A stretch of DNA of 64,000 nt from Nitrosarchaeum sp. Lineage in GTDB: Archaea; Thermoproteota; Nitrososphaeria; Nitrososphaerales; Nitrosopumilaceae. Position numbers and translations under genes: made by a program. Positions 62,036-64,000 of this stretch are shown in pieces (positions within the stretch are counted from its first letter, which is position 1; every line of letters begins with the position of its first letter). The stretch lies in contig NZ_JAVYIM010000004.1 in the NCBI RefSeq assembly GCF_035968265.1, forward strand, positions 62,001 through 126,000. The letters are read 5' to 3'. The notes under the pieces were generated by a model. The model ran no database searches and was not told the DNA's origin. It saw nothing but the letters and a program-made list of their open reading frames with translations.

Positions 62036-62809
62036 ATGGCAAAACTTGAAGCAAAAAATATTGTCAAGTACTTCAAGCATGATAATCACAAACTTACTGC
62101 TCTTGGAGGCGTTAATCTTAAAGTAGAAGATGGAGAATTTGTCTGTTTAGTAGGTCCATCTGGATGTGGCAAGTCTACATTTCTTAGAATAGTTGCAGGA
62201 TTGGAATCTCCTGATGCAGGTGATTTGTTTTTTGATGGAAATCTTGTAACTTCAACTGGTCCTGAAAGAATAATGGTTTTTCAAGAAGGTGCATTATTTC
62301 CATGGTTAAAAGTTCAAGACAATGTAGAATTTGGATTGAAAATTGCAGGTATTCCAACAGAACAACGTTCTCAGATATCGAAAAGATATCTTGACATGAT
62401 GCAATTGACAAAGTTTGCTGATTCATACACCTATCAGCTTTCTACTGGAATGAAACAACGTGTAGCAATTGCACGTGCATTAGTAATGGATCCAGATGTT
62501 CTGTTGATGGATGAACCGTTTGCAGCACTTGATGCACAAACACGTGATCTTTTACTTGTTGAAATGCAACTCATTTGGGAAAAAACAAAAAAAACTATAC
62601 TCTTTGTAACTCATAATGTTGCGGAAGCATCTGTTCTTGGAACTAAAGTAGTAATATTCAGCAACAGACCATCTGTAATTAAAAAAGAAATCCAAATTGA
62701 CTATAAAAGACCTCGTTTAGCCGAAGATCCAAATCTGCTAAAAATACAACAAGATATTCTAGCAGAACTTAGACCAGAAGTTAAAGCAAGTAGGAAAGAC
62801 TCGATTTGA
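62036..62809 (+). CDS. ABC transporter ATPase, nitrate/sulfonate/taurine type
   Basis: A 257-residue ATPase from ATG 62036. Walker A is GPSGCGKST, the signature loop is YQLSTGMKQRVAIARAL (STGMKQR rather than LSGGQ, as in SsuB/TauB/NrtD relatives), and Walker B is LLMDEPFAALDAQTR, followed by the H-loop VTHNVAEA. It energises uptake through the next gene, whose start overlaps its stop by four bases (TTGA). Confidence 0.9.
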   Translation: MAKLEAKNIVKYFKHDNHKLTALGGVNLKVEDGEFVCLVGPSGCGKSTFLRIVAGLESPDAGDLFFDGNLVTSTGPERIMVFQEGALFPWLKVQDNVEFGLKIAGIPTEQRSQISKRYLDMMQLTKFADSYTYQLSTGMKQRVAIARALVMDPDVLLMDEPFAALDAQTRDLLLVEMQLIWEKTKKTILFVTHNVAEASVLGTKVVIFSNRPSVIKKEIQIDYKRPRLAEDPNLLKIQQDILAELRPEVKASRKDSI

Positions 62810-63579
62810 AAACAGATCTAGATTATCTTGCAAATGCCGTATTATTTTTGGCTGTATTTGTCGGCATTTGGGAACTTGTGTTTATTCTTGGTGTGTGGCC
62901 ATCGTATTCACTTCCATCCCCAATTATGGTCTTTGAATCATTTACTGAAATCATATTGAATTTTACCTTGTTACAAGGAGTAGGTATCACTTTAGGTAGG
63001 TTAGTTGTTGGATTTCTAATTTCCATTGGGTTAGGTGTTACCTTGGGACTTGTTATGATAAAATTCAAGGGGTTTGGAAAAATCATGAGTTCCTTTTCAG
63101 CTGGTCTTTTATCATTTCCTAGTATTGCTTGGGTACCATTTTCAATTCTATTAATCGGATTTAACGATGCAGGAATTCTATTTATTGTTATCATGAGTTC
63201 TGTTTTCTCAATAACGATTTCCACTTATAGTAGCATTAGAAACATACCGACAATATACACTGATGCAGCAAAAAACATGGGTGCGAAAGGCATTTCATTA
63301 TTTTTACATCTTACAATCCCTTCTGCAACACCATCTTTGATAATGGGTATAAGACAAAGTTGGTCATTTGCTTGGCATGCAATTGTGGGTGCTGAAATTC
63401 TGATGTCCGTAATTGGATTAGGACACATTTTGTCTGTTGGAAGAGAGTTTCAAGATATGGGTTTGGTTATTGCCACCATGATTACAATATTTACAATTGG
63501 ATTATTAGTTGATAGACTTTTGTTGTTTAAACTTGAAGAACGAATTAGATCTAGATGGGGATTAAGTAGTGATAGATAA
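62806..63579 (+). CDS. ABC transporter permease, nitrate/sulfonate/taurine type
   Basis: A 257-residue permease with six membrane helices and the BPD inner-membrane EAA loop (YTDAAKNMGAKGISLFLHLT). The start is TTG at 62806, coupled to the ATPase. This is the SsuC/TauC/NrtB layout. Confidence 0.9.
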   Translation: MKTDLDYLANAVLFLAVFVGIWELVFILGVWPSYSLPSPIMVFESFTEIILNFTLLQGVGITLGRLVVGFLISIGLGVTLGLVMIKFKGFGKIMSSFSAGLLSFPSIAWVPFSILLIGFNDAGILFIVIMSSVFSITISTYSSIRNIPTIYTDAAKNMGAKGISLFLHLTIPSATPSLIMGIRQSWSFAWHAIVGAEILMSVIGLGHILSVGREFQDMGLVIATMITIFTIGLLVDRLLLFKLEERIRSRWGLSSDR

Positions 63580-63582
63580 AAC

Positions 63583-64000
63583 ATGAATTCTACTATGAAA
63601 TTAATTTTAGCATTTGCAATTATTGTAAGTGTGGTATTAGCTTCTTACATTACCGATTCAAATCAACTTTTCTCACAAAATAATTCGGTAACAAAATCGG
63701 ATGTTATAAGAATTGGATATTTTCCAAACATAAATCATGCACAAGCTGTTATAGGACTTGGGAATGGTGATTTTCAACAAGCATTAGGTGATGTGAAAGT
63801 TGAAATTTTAATCTTTAATGCTGGACCTGCAGCAATTGAATCATTATTTGCTGATCGGATTGATGTTGCTTACATAGGACCAAATCCTGCAATAAATGGA
63901 TATTTGAAATCAAATGGTGAAGCATTACGGATAATATCTGGATCTGCTAGTGGAGGTGCAGTTTTTGTTGTAAGAAATGATTCTGGAATAAACTCTGTTG
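63583..64000 (+). CDS. ABC importer substrate-binding protein, N-terminal part (cut by window end)
   Basis: The first 139 residues of a NitT/TauT-family binding protein, four bases after the permease. It has an N-terminal membrane segment (MKLILAFAIIVSVVLASYIT), then VIRIGYFPNINHAQAVIGLG, IFNAGPAAIESLFADRIDVA and YIGPNPAINGYL. These are typical of aliphatic sulfonate/nitrate binding proteins. No clear lipobox cysteine is seen, so an uncleaved anchor is likely. The substrate is unknown. Confidence 0.88.
   Translation, partial: MNSTMKLILAFAIIVSVVLASYITDSNQLFSQNNSVTKSDVIRIGYFPNINHAQAVIGLGNGDFQQALGDVKVEILIFNAGPAAIESLFADRIDVAYIGPNPAINGYLKSNGEALRIISGSASGGAVFVVRNDSGINSV

Overview
The window is a compact, AT-rich (roughly one third GC) archaeal chromosome segment. 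Its gene content is that of a marine ammonia-oxidising thaumarchaeon close to Nitrosopumilus. The pointers are a eukaryote-type topoisomerase IB, TFE-beta, RadA, DnaG, S30e and L21e, an ADP-forming acyl-CoA synthetase next to an enoyl-CoA hydratase (3-hydroxypropionate/4-hydroxybutyrate carbon fixation), LysW-dependent lysine/arginine synthesis, and many short secreted or zinc-binding proteins. There is no ammonia monooxygenase here, so the genus is an inference. Many genes have a TATA-like box 24-30 bases before the start codon, which suggests leaderless transcripts; I used that spacing to choose several starts, including TTG and GTG starts. No stretch without a gene exceeds about 300 bases, and no insertion sequence, prophage, CRISPR array or rRNA gene is visible.

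Layout. 1-5072: start of an adenine phosphoribosyltransferase gene, a large secreted Ig-like protein, an OLD-type ATPase and a small secreted protein. 5123-21460: a dense information-processing and housekeeping block (TFE-beta, RlmE, Trm1, RNase HII, fibrillarin and Nop5, PyrD/PyrK, a radical SAM protein, S30e, RadA, RlmN, L21e, RpoF, DUF655, RsmA, an HemK-like methylase, an isocitrate-dehydrogenase-like enzyme, a phosphoesterase, tRNA-Ser and two small proteins). 21457-33000: a more lineage-specific region with a SirB1-like protein and an unrecognised zincin-like partner, small zinc-finger proteins, two secreted beta-propeller dehydrogenases with different C-terminal modules, an ArsB/NhaD-type transporter and a membrane histidine kinase. 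33232-44800: a tRNA-Met with a non-canonical intron, topoisomerase IB, an SDR, a DUF1998 helicase, an orphan DNA methylase, TatA, an MFS transporter, a UbiE-like methylase, the proteasome alpha subunit, a winged-helix regulator, glutamate dehydrogenase and a Toprim protein. 44819-52607: a glutamine amidotransferase, the two carbon-fixation genes, IscA-like, DnaG, RibK, RibL and a diphthine synthase-DUF357 fusion. 52607-61737: almost the whole LysW-carrier lysine/arginine pathway. 61869-64000: a small ORF and an ABC importer of the nitrate/sulfonate type, cut by the window end.

How the genes fit together. ArgG, LysW2, ArgX, LysY, LysZ, LysJ and an Lrp regulator form one minus-strand unit. Homocitrate synthase, LysW1, LysX, LysK and DphB form the next. 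The kinase, reductase, aminotransferase and hydrolase occur once each and presumably serve both lysine and ornithine/arginine, while carrier and ligase are duplicated. LysW1 ends in Gln instead of the Glu that normally carries the substrate. The other standout is the elongator tRNA-Met gene, whose 40-base intron sits between positions 30 and 31 within a good bulge-helix-bulge. I did not find a large undescribed multi-gene system; the most promising oddities are listed as findings.
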